A stretch of 64,000 nt of DNA from Herminiimonas fonticola (GTDB lineage: Bacteria > Pseudomonadota > Gammaproteobacteria > Burkholderiales > Burkholderiaceae_D). The stretch is taken from contig NZ_PTLZ01000001.1 in assembly GCF_003293745.1 (NCBI RefSeq), positions 1,364,001-1,428,000 on the forward strand. The letters are read 5' to 3'. This document shows, piece by piece, positions 27,477 through 37,300 of the stretch. The translations under genes and the position numbers were made by a program. Numbering within the stretch: the stretch's first letter is position 1; the number at the start of each line of letters is the position of its first letter. The notes beneath the pieces are model-generated. The model searched no databases. It worked only from the letters and a program-made list of their open reading frames with translations, and was not told the DNA's origin.

Positions 27477-29180
27477 ATGGCTCGGCCCGAAAAGGTTCGT
27501 CTAGGCGAAATCCTGGTTCAACAAAAATTAATTTCCGAAGAGCAACTTCTGTTTTCTCTGGCGGAGCAAAAACGAACAGGTCGCAAACTCGGACGCGTTT
27601 TCGTGGAAAACGGTTTGGTAACTGAGGAGCAGATATCAACCGCGCTCGCCAAGCAGTTGGACATCCCGTATATCAATATCAAATTTTTCAATGTCAATCC
27701 GGAGACTGTGCGTCTGTTGCCGGAGACGCAGGCGCGTCGTTTTCGCGCAATCGTGCTGGAAGATCGCCGCAAGTCGCTGTTGCTCGGTATGGCCGACCCG
27801 ACCGATCTGTTTGCCTACGATGAAATCTCCCGTTCACTCAAAAGAGATCTTGAACTCGCCGTCATCAATGAAAGCGAGTTGCTGCACGCGATTGATCGCA
27901 TTTATCGCCGCACCGAAGAAATCACCGATTTTGCACGCGAGCTTGAAGAAGATCTGAGCGACGGCCCGGTTGAATTTGGTACTACGGGCATGACGCCGGG
28001 GCTGGAAGAGGCTCCTATCGTCAAGCTGCTGCAATCCGTGTTCGACGATGCGACGCAGGTGCGCGCGTCCGATATTCATATCGAGCCGCAAGAAGGGCGT
28101 TTGCAGATTCGTTTTCGTATCGATGGCGTGATGCATCTGCAAACGGAAGCGGATATCAAGATTGCGGCGTCGCTGGCATTGCGTTTGAAGTTGATGTCCG
28201 AGCTGGATATCTCGGAAAAACGTTTGCCGCAGGATGGACGTTTTGCGATCAAGGTACGCCATCAGAATATCGATGTCCGGATTTCGACCATGCCGACACA
28301 GTATGGCGAATCAGTCGTGATGCGGCTGCTTAATCAGAGCGGTGGCACCTTGATGCTGGACTCGATCGGCATGCCGGTCGAGATGATGAAACGCCTGCGT
28401 CAGATCATTCGGCGCCCGAACGGTTTGGTGCTGGTAACCGGCCCTACCGGCAGTGGTAAAACCACGACCCTGTATGGTGCGCTGGCAGAGTTGAATTCGC
28501 TGGAACGCAAGCTGATTACAGTTGAAGATCCAGTCGAGTATCGCCTGCCTGGCATCAACCAGGTACAGGTCAATGACAAGATTGATTTGAGTTTTGCCCG
28601 CGTTTTGCGTTCTGCATTGCGACAGGATCCGGACGTGATTCTTGTCGGCGAAATGCGCGATCAGGAAACCGCACACATCGGCATGCGCGCTGCGCTGACC
28701 GGCCATCTGGTGTTATCCACCCTGCATACCAACGATGCAATCAGTACGCCGATTCGTCTGCTGGATATGGGCGTGCCACGCTATATGGTCGCCACTTCAT
28801 TGCAGGTGGTGCTGGCGCAACGCCTGGTACGGGTTATTTGCGAAAGCTGCGCGACCGACTATGAGTTGCTTCCTGCCGAACGCGAATGGTTGCAAAGCGA
28901 ATTGGGCGATGCGATCAATACGCATCGCTATAAACACGGACGCGGTTGTTCGCACTGTAATGGCACAGGTTATCGTGGCCGTACCGGTGTGTATGAAATG
29001 CTGGAAATGACAGAAGCCGTGGCTCATGCAGCAAATAGTCATGACCCTGTTCATTTCATCAAGGCTGCCGAAAGGCAAATGGCAGGCCAAACCTTGCGAC
29101 GTCATGCGGTATCTCTGGTTGCAGTTGGCAAAACTACGGTCAGCGAAGCGATGCGAATTACCAATCAGCAGGAGGATTGA
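27477..29180 (+). CDS. mshE: MSHA pilus assembly ATPase MshE
   Basis: A 567-residue GspE/PilB-type ATPase that powers pilus polymerisation from the cytoplasm. The N-terminal MshEN domain (about residues 1-150) starts RPEKVRLGEILVQQKLISEEQL; in MshE this domain binds cyclic di-GMP (known from Vibrio). Walker A is GPTGSGKTT at 322-330, Walker B spans 384-395 (DPDVILVGEMRD), and a metal-binding tetracysteine uses Cys455, 458, 491 and 494. Ribosome binding site AGAGGA lies just before the ATG. It heads the 18-kb msh locus. Motility/adhesion control by c-di-GMP is inferred from the domain. Confidence 0.95.
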   Translation: MARPEKVRLGEILVQQKLISEEQLLFSLAEQKRTGRKLGRVFVENGLVTEEQISTALAKQLDIPYINIKFFNVNPETVRLLPETQARRFRAIVLEDRRKSLLLGMADPTDLFAYDEISRSLKRDLELAVINESELLHAIDRIYRRTEEITDFARELEEDLSDGPVEFGTTGMTPGLEEAPIVKLLQSVFDDATQVRASDIHIEPQEGRLQIRFRIDGVMHLQTEADIKIAASLALRLKLMSELDISEKRLPQDGRFAIKVRHQNIDVRISTMPTQYGESVVMRLLNQSGGTLMLDSIGMPVEMMKRLRQIIRRPNGLVLVTGPTGSGKTTTLYGALAELNSLERKLITVEDPVEYRLPGINQVQVNDKIDLSFARVLRSALRQDPDVILVGEMRDQETAHIGMRAALTGHLVLSTLHTNDAISTPIRLLDMGVPRYMVATSLQVVLAQRLVRVICESCATDYELLPAEREWLQSELGDAINTHRYKHGRGCSHCNGTGYRGRTGVYEMLEMTEAVAHAANSHDPVHFIKAAERQMAGQTLRRHAVSLVAVGKTTVSEAMRITNQQED

Positions 29181-29317
29181 GCGGACTCATCAATGGGGTG
29201 GGTTTGCAAAGTCTCCCATATATTCTGTATTGCTCTGTTTTCGATTTTCTGCTGATGATAAAAACCGTTTTTCATCACGCGTGATATGACATCAATTTTG
29301 TCGCAAATGTGTCATTT

Positions 29318-29465
29318 CCTCAATGGAATTCCACTTCCAATATTCCCTTGAATTCCAACATTATTTCCACTTGGAAATAATTTCATTTTCTCCGGTGCGG
29401 CTCAATAATGTCGAATAATTTAATTAAATTTCCACATGGAAATTTAATTACTCTTATTTCCAACA
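29318..29465. repeat. AT-rich cluster of TTCCA motifs and inverted repeats
   Basis: The 378-bp gap between mshE and mshG has no credible gene. It holds two inverted repeats with the same core TTTCCAC-N-TGGAAA: 10-bp arms at 29360-29381 and perfect 14-bp arms at 29421-29450, centres 65 bp apart. A palindrome TGGAATTCCA is at 29324-29333, and more TTCCA half-sites are near 29335, 29352 and 29458. The region could be an operator array or form mRNA hairpins that lower mshG and pilin expression relative to mshE. No T-tract follows the large hairpin, so a classical terminator is unlikely. Confidence 0.75.
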
Positions 29466-29558
29466 AATTCGTTAAATTTTATTAATTGGCGTAATTACTT
29501 GTTTTAGAGGAAGCTTTTTTCTCTTAATCTCGCGCATGGTTCAATTTTAGGAATTGAT

Positions 29559-30788
29559 GTGCCGTTTTTTGCATACAAGGCTCGTAATGCACGTGGAGAA
29601 ATGCTGCAAGGTGTCCTTGAAGGCATGGACAGCAGCAGCGTGGCCGACCAGTTATTTAACACCGGTGTCACGCCAGTCGAAATCGTTGTAACGATCAAGC
29701 CTGCCGGTAGCGATGGCAATGACTGGTGGAGCAAGCTGACGGCACCGAAGATACGTTCCATCGATGTGCAATTGTTCAGCCGCCAGTTGTATACCTTGCT
29801 AAAGGCCGGGGTGCCCATCATGCGCGGGCTGGCAGGCTTGCAGGAATCTGCAATCAACAAATCGTTCGGACTTGTGGTCAAGGATCTGCGCGAATCGCTG
29901 GATGCAGGGCGTGAATTATCTGCCGCAATGCGTCGTCATCCAAAAGTATTCAGCCCGTTCTATACCAACATGGTGCGCGTGGGCGAAATGACAGGGCGGC
30001 TGGAAGAAGTCTTTTTACGTTTGTTCGATTACCTCGAGTTTGATCGCGATATGCGTCAACGAATTCGTACTGCCTTGCGTTATCCGATCTTTGTTGTATC
30101 GGCATTGATGGTCGCAATGATCGTGATCAATCTGTTCGTCATCCCGACTTTTGCCAAGGTGTATGCAGGCTTCAAGGCCGAGCTGCCGTTCATGACAAAG
30201 ATGCTGATCGGTACGTCGAACTTTACGGTGCAGTACTGGTATTTGTTGCTGGCCTTGGCGCTGGGTGCAGCGTTCGCTTTCAAAATGTATGTTGATACAG
30301 CGAACGGCAGGCACGAATGGGACAAGTTAAAGCTGCGGATCCCGATTGCCGGAAAAATCATGTTGAAGGGGACGCTGGCGCGTTTTGCCCGCAGTTTTGC
30401 GCTCTCGAGCAAAAGTGGCGTACCCATCGTGCAGGGTTTGAATGTGGTGGCGCAGACGGTAGGCAATACCTATATCGCCAGCCGCATCGAACAGATGCGC
30501 GACGGTGTGGAACGCGGTGAAAGCATTTTGCGTACGGCAGTGACAACCGGCGTGTTTACACCAGTCGTGATGCAAATGATTGCGATCGGTGAAGAAACCG
30601 GTGAACTGGATAGTCTGATGGATGAAATCGCTGCCATGTATGAACGTGAAGTCGATTATGAATTGAAGACATTGTCGGCGCAGATCGAACCGATTCTGAT
30701 TGTCGGTTTGGGCATTTTGGTATTGATTCTGGCCTTGGGCGTATTTTTGCCGATATGGGATCTGGGTAAAGCGGCGTTACCTCGGTGA
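29559..30788 (+). CDS. mshG: MSHA platform protein MshG
   Basis: A 409-residue GspF/PilC-type inner-membrane protein. Two GspF domains (about residues 75-197 and 278-398) each carry the family signature, for example FSRQLYTLLKAGVPIMRGL and FARSFALSSKSGVPIVQGL. Three membrane segments are seen near 175, 225 and 385. It connects the ATPase to the growing pilus. It starts with GTG at 29559 after AGGAA. The stop shares one base with the next start (TGATG). The N-terminal PFFAYKARNARGEMLQGVLE is typical of GspF proteins. Confidence 0.95.
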   Translation: MPFFAYKARNARGEMLQGVLEGMDSSSVADQLFNTGVTPVEIVVTIKPAGSDGNDWWSKLTAPKIRSIDVQLFSRQLYTLLKAGVPIMRGLAGLQESAINKSFGLVVKDLRESLDAGRELSAAMRRHPKVFSPFYTNMVRVGEMTGRLEEVFLRLFDYLEFDRDMRQRIRTALRYPIFVVSALMVAMIVINLFVIPTFAKVYAGFKAELPFMTKMLIGTSNFTVQYWYLLLALALGAAFAFKMYVDTANGRHEWDKLKLRIPIAGKIMLKGTLARFARSFALSSKSGVPIVQGLNVVAQTVGNTYIASRIEQMRDGVERGESILRTAVTTGVFTPVVMQMIAIGEETGELDSLMDEIAAMYEREVDYELKTLSAQIEPILIVGLGILVLILALGVFLPIWDLGKAALPR

Positions 30789-31342
30789 TGTGCGACTTGC
30801 TTGTATTTAAGGGCAAACGCTACGACAGGTGCGCGGGCTTTACTTTGCTTGAGTTGATGGTTGTGGCATGTATTGTGGCGATTCTGGCGACAGTACTTTT
30901 AGATCGCGTTCGTTTTTATCAAAAGATGGCCGAGAAAGCCTCGGTGGAGCAGACATTAGGAGTGCTGCAAAGTGCGTTGCAATTGCGGTTTACATCGCTG
31001 ATTGTGAATAGCAAGATTGGTGAGGCGCCTAATCTCGTGAAGCAGAATCCGATGCTGTGGTTGGCGCAAAAGCCGGCAAATTATGCGGGTGAATATTTTG
31101 ATCAACTGCCGGAAGGGAACGTTTCTGGGCATTGGTATTTTGATTTGAAGGATCGCGATCTGGTGTATTTCGTACATAATCGCGCCGATTCAAAAAATGC
31201 TGATGGCGTATTACCTCAGCTCCGCTTCAAGACGAAATTAGTGTTGGCTGTAGAAGATTTTCCAGGTGCAGGCGGACAGGTCGCTGGGAAAGCTATTGAG
31301 GGTGTGGTGTTAGAACAGATCGTTCCGTATGCATGGCATTGA
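30788..31342 (+). CDS. Prepilin-like protein at the mshF/mshB position
   Basis: A 184-residue protein with a type IV prepilin leader: cleavage after Gly17, mature start FTLLELMVVACIVAILATVLL with Glu5 present. The C-terminal domain of about 140 residues (GHWYFDLKDRDLVYFVHNRAD) is not one I recognise. In Vibrio this position has mshF and mshB. It is probably a minor pilin of the MSHA pilus; an mshF name would be a guess. It is coupled to mshG by TGATG, and mshA follows after 36 bp. Confidence 0.8.
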   Translation: MCDLLVFKGKRYDRCAGFTLLELMVVACIVAILATVLLDRVRFYQKMAEKASVEQTLGVLQSALQLRFTSLIVNSKIGEAPNLVKQNPMLWLAQKPANYAGEYFDQLPEGNVSGHWYFDLKDRDLVYFVHNRADSKNADGVLPQLRFKTKLVLAVEDFPGAGGQVAGKAIEGVVLEQIVPYAWH

Positions 31343-31378
31343 GGCAGATTTACTATTTTTTTATTCAAGGAGTTTCTA

Positions 31379-31816
31379 ATGAACGTGAAGTCTTTTTCGA
31401 AAAAACAAGCTGGTTTTACTTTGATTGAACTGGTTGTAGTCATCGTTATTCTGGGTATTTTGGCTGTTACGGCGATCCCGCGTTTTACCGGAATGGCACA
31501 ACAAGCACGTGTTGCGGCGGTAAACGGGATGTTGGGTGCGGTACAGTCTGCTTCCGCTATTGCACATGCGCAGGCGTTGGTGACCAATACTGTTAATGGC
31601 ACCGTTACCATGGAAGGTGGATCTGTCGCGATTGCAAATAGCTATCCAACTGCAACGGGTATCGACTCTGCCTTGTCTGCCAGAGACGGGTTCACTTTTG
31701 CAGCAGGTGTATTTACTTTGACAGGAGCGACCACGCCTGCATCTTGCATCGTTACCTATACCGCACCAGCTGCCGGTAATGCGCCTACGATTGCAGCAAC
31801 TACGGGCGGTTGTTAA
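31379..31816 (+). CDS. mshA: MSHA major pilin
   Basis: A 145-residue prepilin. The leader MNVKSFSKKQAG is cut after Gly12; the mature protein starts FTLIELVVVIVILGILAVTA with Glu5. A C-terminal disulfide loop is expected between Cys at about residue 122 (ASCIVTY) and the final Cys145. The ribosome binding site AAGGAG is strong, and a strong terminator follows, both fitting the high level expected of the main subunit. The sequence is rich in Ala, Thr and Val. It forms the shaft of the pilus. Confidence 0.93.
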   Translation: MNVKSFSKKQAGFTLIELVVVIVILGILAVTAIPRFTGMAQQARVAAVNGMLGAVQSASAIAHAQALVTNTVNGTVTMEGGSVAIANSYPTATGIDSALSARDGFTFAAGVFTLTGATTPASCIVTYTAPAAGNAPTIAATTGGC

Positions 31817-31835
31817 TCAACAGATTGTTTATTTG

Positions 31836-31869
31836 AACCCGCGCCTGGCGACAGGCGCGGGTTTGTTTT
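31836..31869 (+). terminator. Terminator directly after mshA
   Basis: A perfect 12-bp stem (AACCCGCGCCTG / CAGGCGCGGGTT), loop GCGA, then TGTTTT. It lies inside the msh locus, 20 bases before mshC, so downstream genes would be expressed at a lower level by readthrough. Confidence 0.9.
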
Positions 31870-31889
31870 GATACTGCTGTGGAGATGCT

Positions 31890-32405
31890 GTGAGAGATGA
31901 ACTTAGGTTGTTCGATAGAGGTTCTACGCTAGTCGAGCTTGTCCTGGTTTTGATCCTGGTTGGTATTCTCTCGCTTTTTGTCATGCCGCGGTTTTTCGAC
32001 CGCAATACTTTTGATACGCGCGCCTTTGGCGATAGCGCACGAGCGACAGTGCGCTATGCACAAAAAACTGCCATTGCGCAGAATCGTTCGGTTTTCGTCG
32101 ACTTCGGCGGTGGCCGCATTGCACTTTGTTTCGATGCAGCATGCACAAATCCTGTGCGTTCACCGACTGCCAGAAATGCAGTTCCCGCTTGTGCAAACAG
32201 CACCATATGGATGTGTGATGCCTTGCCTGCCAACGTTGTGATTGCACCGGCAAATCAGAGTTTCTTTTTCAATGCTTTGGGCCGTCCGTTCAATATAGGT
32301 AACGTGGATCCCGCATCCACTTTTACCCTTCTGACCATCACCATGACTGGTGGTGGCTTGAACAGCACAATCACGATAGAACCGGAAACCGGCTATGTCC
32401 ATTAA
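31890..32405 (+). CDS. mshC: MSHA minor pilin MshC
   Basis: A 171-residue GspH-like prepilin. It starts with GTG at 31890 after GGAG. The leader is cut after Gly11, and the mature protein starts STLVELVLVLILVGILSLFV with Glu5; the first residue is Ser rather than the common Phe. FGDSARATVRYAQKTAIAQNR is the GspH/FimT block. Two cysteine pairs (CFDAAC, CANSTIWMC) may form disulfides. It probably sits at the pilus tip or helps initiate assembly. It overlaps mshD by 11 bases. Confidence 0.88.
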   Translation: MRDELRLFDRGSTLVELVLVLILVGILSLFVMPRFFDRNTFDTRAFGDSARATVRYAQKTAIAQNRSVFVDFGGGRIALCFDAACTNPVRSPTARNAVPACANSTIWMCDALPANVVIAPANQSFFFNALGRPFNIGNVDPASTFTLLTITMTGGGLNSTITIEPETGYVH

Positions 32406-32955
32406 TAGCCGTCCGGTTTTTTGCAAGACACGCTCCGGTTTCACTTTGGTGGAACTGGTGATGTTCATCGTCATCGTCAGCATCGCCGTGATAGGTGTGC
32501 TGCAAGTCATGAACGTCACAACGAGCCACAGCGCCGATCCGCAATTGCGCAAGCAGGCTTTGTCAGTTGCGGAAGCATTGTTGGAAAGCGTATCGCTGGC
32601 GGGGTTTACCTTTTGCGATCCGGCCGACCCGAATGCGGAATCGGTGGGCAGTGCAGGGGAATGTACTGTGCCGGAAGGCGTAGGCCCAGAGGCTGGCAAT
32701 GTACGTCCTTTCGACAATGTAAATGATTACGTCACCGCATACGGTGTGGCACAGCCTATTGCCATCTCGGATGTGAACGGTGCTGCAATTCCGAATCTGA
32801 ACGCCTACACGTCGACGATCACAATTACGCAACAGGCATTCAACGGCATTCCAGCGACAGACTCCTTGCTGATTACGATCAACGTGAATTACGGCGCCGA
32901 TACAGTAAGGCTGGATGCCTACCGAACCCGTTACGCACCGAATCTGATGCCATGA
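32395..32955 (+). CDS. mshD: MSHA minor pilin MshD
   Basis: A 186-residue prepilin with leader cut after Gly15 and mature start FTLVELVMFIVIVSIAVIGV, Glu5 present. It has CDPADPN and CTVPEG cysteines in the globular domain. The family relates to GspI-type minor pilins. It overlaps mshC by 11 bases and mshO by four (ATGA), so translation of C-D-O-P is coupled. The role is likely pilus initiation. Confidence 0.88.
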   Translation: MSINSRPVFCKTRSGFTLVELVMFIVIVSIAVIGVLQVMNVTTSHSADPQLRKQALSVAEALLESVSLAGFTFCDPADPNAESVGSAGECTVPEGVGPEAGNVRPFDNVNDYVTAYGVAQPIAISDVNGAAIPNLNAYTSTITITQQAFNGIPATDSLLITINVNYGADTVRLDAYRTRYAPNLMP

Positions 32956-33836
32956 GCCAGCGATCTCTTTCCCTCTTGTTTTCATCTGCAAAATACCGGC
33001 GCGGATTTACGCTGGTGGAGATGGTCATCGTCATCGTCATTACCGGCATCATAGGCGCAGTGGTCGCAGTTTTTCTCCGTACGCCGGTGCAGGGTTATGT
33101 CGATATGGTGAGCCGTGCGGAATTGGCGGATCAAGCAGATACCGCAGTGCGACGTATGGCACGCGATCTGCGTCTGGCGCTGCCGAACAGCGTACGCGTC
33201 GCGTCGGTTGGCAATACCAATTTTCTTGAGTTGCTGCTGACTCGCACGGGCGGTCGTTATCTGGATGAAGAGGATGCAGTAGCAGGCGGCGACATTCTTG
33301 ATTTCTCGAATACCGCAGATACGTCTTTCAGAGTGGTCGGTCCTTTACCGACAGAAGCTGCGCAACAGATTCAAAACGGCGACCAGCTTGTCATCTACAA
33401 CCTGGGGCAGGAGCCGGCAAATGCCTACAACTGTACAGGCTCCTGTAATCGTGCCCAGATTGCCGGGGTCAACGCGATCACGCGCACGATTACCTTGGCA
33501 AGCAATCCCTTCGCGGCGCAGACGCCGGTCACCATGCGTTCACCTGCGCATCGCTTCCAGGTCGTTAGTACCCCGGTGACCTATGCCTGCAACCTGACAA
33601 CCGGCGCGCTAACGCGTTATGCCGGTTACGCCATTCAGGCGATACAGCCGACGACTGAACCGGTAGCTGGCGCAGGTAGAGGTTTGTTGGCCAATGGAAT
33701 AACAGCTTGCAATTTCAATTACGCCACGCTTGCCAATGTGCGTAGCGCGCTGGTCGGCATCACCCTTGGCATGCAACGTGCAGGTAGCGGTACCGTTACC
33801 TTGTTTCATCAGATTCGCGTGGACAATACGCCATGA
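32952..33836 (+). CDS. mshO: MSHA minor pilin MshO
   Basis: A 294-residue prepilin of the GspJ type. The leader is cut after Gly18 and the mature start is FTLVEMVIVIVITGIIGAVV with Glu5. The domain beyond residue 50 includes ADQADTAVRRMARDLRLALPNSV, common to MshO. It is larger than the other minor pilins. It overlaps mshD and mshP by four bases each. It probably forms part of the tip complex with MshC, D and P. Confidence 0.88.
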   Translation: MSQRSLSLLFSSAKYRRGFTLVEMVIVIVITGIIGAVVAVFLRTPVQGYVDMVSRAELADQADTAVRRMARDLRLALPNSVRVASVGNTNFLELLLTRTGGRYLDEEDAVAGGDILDFSNTADTSFRVVGPLPTEAAQQIQNGDQLVIYNLGQEPANAYNCTGSCNRAQIAGVNAITRTITLASNPFAAQTPVTMRSPAHRFQVVSTPVTYACNLTTGALTRYAGYAIQAIQPTTEPVAGAGRGLLANGITACNFNYATLANVRSALVGITLGMQRAGSGTVTLFHQIRVDNTP

Positions 33837-34303
33837 TTTTTCAACGATCCTTGCGAGCCAAATCTCAAGGCATGACATGCACGCGCAAGATGCGCGGCTT
33901 CAGTCTGGTCAGCGCCATTTTCCTGCTGGTGGTGCTGGCTGCACTCGGCGTAGCGATGGTCACGATTTCAACCGTGCAGCATCAAAGCTCGGCACTGGAC
34001 GTGCAAGGTACGCGTGCTTATCAAGCCGCGCGTGCAGGCATGGAGTGGGGTGTGTATCAGAGGTTGCAGGTGCCGGCTTATTGCGCAGGTGCCGTAACAA
34101 ACAATATTGTGCTGCCTGCAGGTACATCGCTGGCCGGCTTTACCGTGACGGTGGTGTGTACGCCGGATAACGGTTTGGGATTGAATATCAATGGCGCGGT
34201 TATCCAGGCGACGGCGTGCAATATACCGGCAGGTGGGGTGTGTCCGAATGCTGCACCTAATAGCAGCGATTATGTGCAGCGTGTGGTGCAGGCGCGTTTG
34301 TAA
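33833..34303 (+). CDS. mshP: MSHA pilin-like protein MshP
   Basis: A 156-residue protein with a pilin-like leader, MRGFSLVSAIFLLVVLAALGV, with possible cleavage after Gly22. Position 5 of the mature form is Ser, not Glu. This loss resembles GspK/PilX-type subunits that cap the tip, where no lower neighbour needs to be neutralised (family knowledge). The conserved AYQAARAGMEWGVYQ block is present. It is the last gene of the coupled minor-pilin set; mshQ follows after 73 bp. Confidence 0.86.
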   Translation: MIFQRSLRAKSQGMTCTRKMRGFSLVSAIFLLVVLAALGVAMVTISTVQHQSSALDVQGTRAYQAARAGMEWGVYQRLQVPAYCAGAVTNNIVLPAGTSLAGFTVTVVCTPDNGLGLNINGAVIQATACNIPAGGVCPNAAPNSSDYVQRVVQARL

Positions 34304-34376
34304 ATGGCTTTGATGAACGTTGGTTGTGTCGCGTGTGCAATTCAATCTAAACAAATGTTAGAAGCAAATAAAAACG

Positions 34377-37300
34377 ATGGAATACGATAGCAAACAAGGA
34401 AAGAAAGGATTTTGCAAAGATGCGCTTTGCGGCTTGTTTTCGCTTGTCTGTTGCATATTTCTTCTGTTGGGGCTTACCACCGATGCTTCTGCGCAGGTGG
34501 TGTTCCGCGCCGCGAGTTCGGCCGCTCTGCAAGCTGGTAGTCCCGGTATCAGTTATGTTGGTCGCGGGAGTGTGGACAATGCCAGTTCGGGTAGTATTTC
34601 CCCAGGTCTGCCTACTTATCAAACCGGCGACCTGATTTTATGTGTGGTGGAATCGCACGATAACGTTGCCCATACTATTTCAAGCGGTTGGAATACCCTG
34701 TATTCGCTCACCAGCGGCAATGGGCATCGTGCATCGCTATTCTGGCGGATTGCGGCGAATACTTCGCTCGCTGATCCAACGATTGGTCATTCCGCTGGTA
34801 ATAGCATTATTTCTCGTTGCGCATCGTATCGGGGAATCGATCAGACAACGCCGTTCGACGTTCCTTTTTCATCTGCCACTTCTGTCAGCGATACCACAAT
34901 CGAATCGGGTTCGATTAATGTCATTACCAATGGCGCATGGGTGCTGTTCGCCAATCATATGGCAGAGAATCCGGGATCGCTGACGATGACGACGACTGGT
35001 GGCCGTACATGGACCAACCGTATTTTTTCCACGACTGGTAATGCTCTTGACTCAGGAGTCGGGCTGTTCGATACAGGGCCGCTAACGCCAACGCCGCAAA
35101 CAGTAGGCCCTGTTGTGGCGACCACTAACGTTGCGGCAGAGAGCACGGGGGCATTGCTGGCGTTGCGTCCGGCTGGCGGCAATGTCCTGACCATCAACAA
35201 ACCGGCTGGTGTGTTGGCTGATGACCTCATGATTGCATCGGTCTCGGTTGGGTCAAGTACGATCATTGTGACGCCGCCCAGCGGCTGGATTTTGGTGCGG
35301 CAGGTCGTGCGCAGCGGGGCTAATTCCAGCACTTTGCAAACTTACTACCGGATTGCAACTGCCAGCGACCCCGCGAGTTTTTCATGGACGTTTTCCGGTG
35401 GTACACATGTGGGTGCCGTAGGCGGTATTACGGCATTCAGCGGTGTGGATTTAGTGACGCCCATCGCGAATGAAGCCGGTGCGGCGACAAACAGCGCGAC
35501 CACTCACATCGCGCCCAGTGTCATTACCAGTAAAGTCAATAGCATGCTGGTAACCGTGCATGAATACAGTAGTTCAGGCACCTGGACGCCGCCCGGCGGC
35601 ATGACCGAGGCAGTGGACATTGCATCGCGACCAGTGCCGGATGCGGCGGGGCTTGCCATGGAAATGAATTATGAGTTGCGCCCGGCTTTTGGCGCTACCG
35701 GTACGCGACAGGCCACGGCCAATGGCAATGCGGATTTGGGTGCGACACAATCATTGGCAATCAATCCTTCGGGTGGTTTGTCCTGCTTTGGTGATGGTTT
35801 CGATCGGGCGAATGGTGCTCCCGGCACTGACTGGCTGGTTGGTAACGTAGGCGGAACGTTTGGCAATCCGGCTATTGTGAATAACAGGTTGCGACTAACC
35901 AATAATTCCGCGCAGGTATCGACCTACGCGACACTGCAGAGGTTATTTCCTGCCGCGGGCAACAAGATCGTTATCGAGTTCATGCAATATTCGTATGCTG
36001 GTACGGGCGCAGATGGTATGGGCATTGTGTTGTCAGACGCTGCGGAGTCACCGATCGCCGGTGCGTTCGGCGGGTCGTTGGGTTATGCACCGAAGCAGAC
36101 TAGCCTGGGTGGTGACACGACGCACGAAGGTTTTTCCGGCGGCTGGCTTGGAGTTGCACTGGATGAGTTCGGCAATTATTCCAGTAACACCGAAGGACGA
36201 TCAGGAGGCAGCGCACCAGGATTTACACCAGATTCCGTCGCTATTCGCGGTTCGGGTAGCGGTTTCACTGGCTACTCATATTTACGCGGCACCGGAACCT
36301 TGCCAGTGGGTATTGATAATGCCGCATCTGCAACCGCTGCGCCGGGACACAAATACCGCATCATCGTTGATCATAGTGATGGTGTTCATGCATGGACTTC
36401 AGTTGAACGCGATACCACCGGCACTGGCAACAGTTATGGTTTTGTTGTGCCGGCATTTGATGCCAAGGCTGAGTCCGGGCAAGCGGCGGTACCAACCAAT
36501 TGGAGTATCTCCTACACAGGAGCGACTGGCGGCAGTGGCAACATCCATGAAATTGATTCGCTGCAGGTATGCTCCATTACGCAGAGAGCATTGACGTTAC
36601 ACCATATTCAGCTCGAATATCCTGGCAAGATATGTGGCTCGGGAGGAGTGACGGTCAAAGCTTGTGCTGATGCTGCTTGTACGGCTTTGTATACTGGTAC
36701 GGTCACGGTTGATCTTGCAGCTACCAGAACAAGTGGTGCTGGCACCCCCAGTTTTTCGCTGGATCCGGTCACTTTTACCGGTGGACAAACAACGGTGACA
36801 TTGAACAAGACCAATACCAGTAGCGCTGCCATTGTGAGCATTGGCGGCACGGCGACGTCGCCAATCACAGGTAATGCAACAACTTGTTTGAGCGATACCG
36901 GTGCAACAAATTGCAATGTGAGTTTTGTCAGTGCCTGTTTCGATGCGGTTGAAACAAGTACTAACACGCCGGCCACTCCGATCTATACCAAGTTGGCGAA
37001 TACTTCTTTCAATTTGCGTATTTTGGCAATTAGAAATAGTGCGATCGATACTTCCAATAACGGTTCTGTCACAGTGACACTGGTGGATCCGACCATCGCT
37101 GGCAATTGTGATGGTACGGCCGCCGGTTTGGTCACATCGCAGACGATCAATCTGACTAATGGAATTGGAACAGTTAATGGGATTAACTATGCGAATGCTG
37201 CAAAGAATGTAAAGGCTCGGATGACCTCAGGTGGGATATCAACCTGTTCGACAGATAATTTTGCAATACGGCCGCAACAGTTTAATCTATCCACCGATGC

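Noticed and set aside
29486-29502. A GG-N10 pattern that might be a sigma-54 promoter before mshG
   Set aside because: The GC dinucleotide at -12 is missing.
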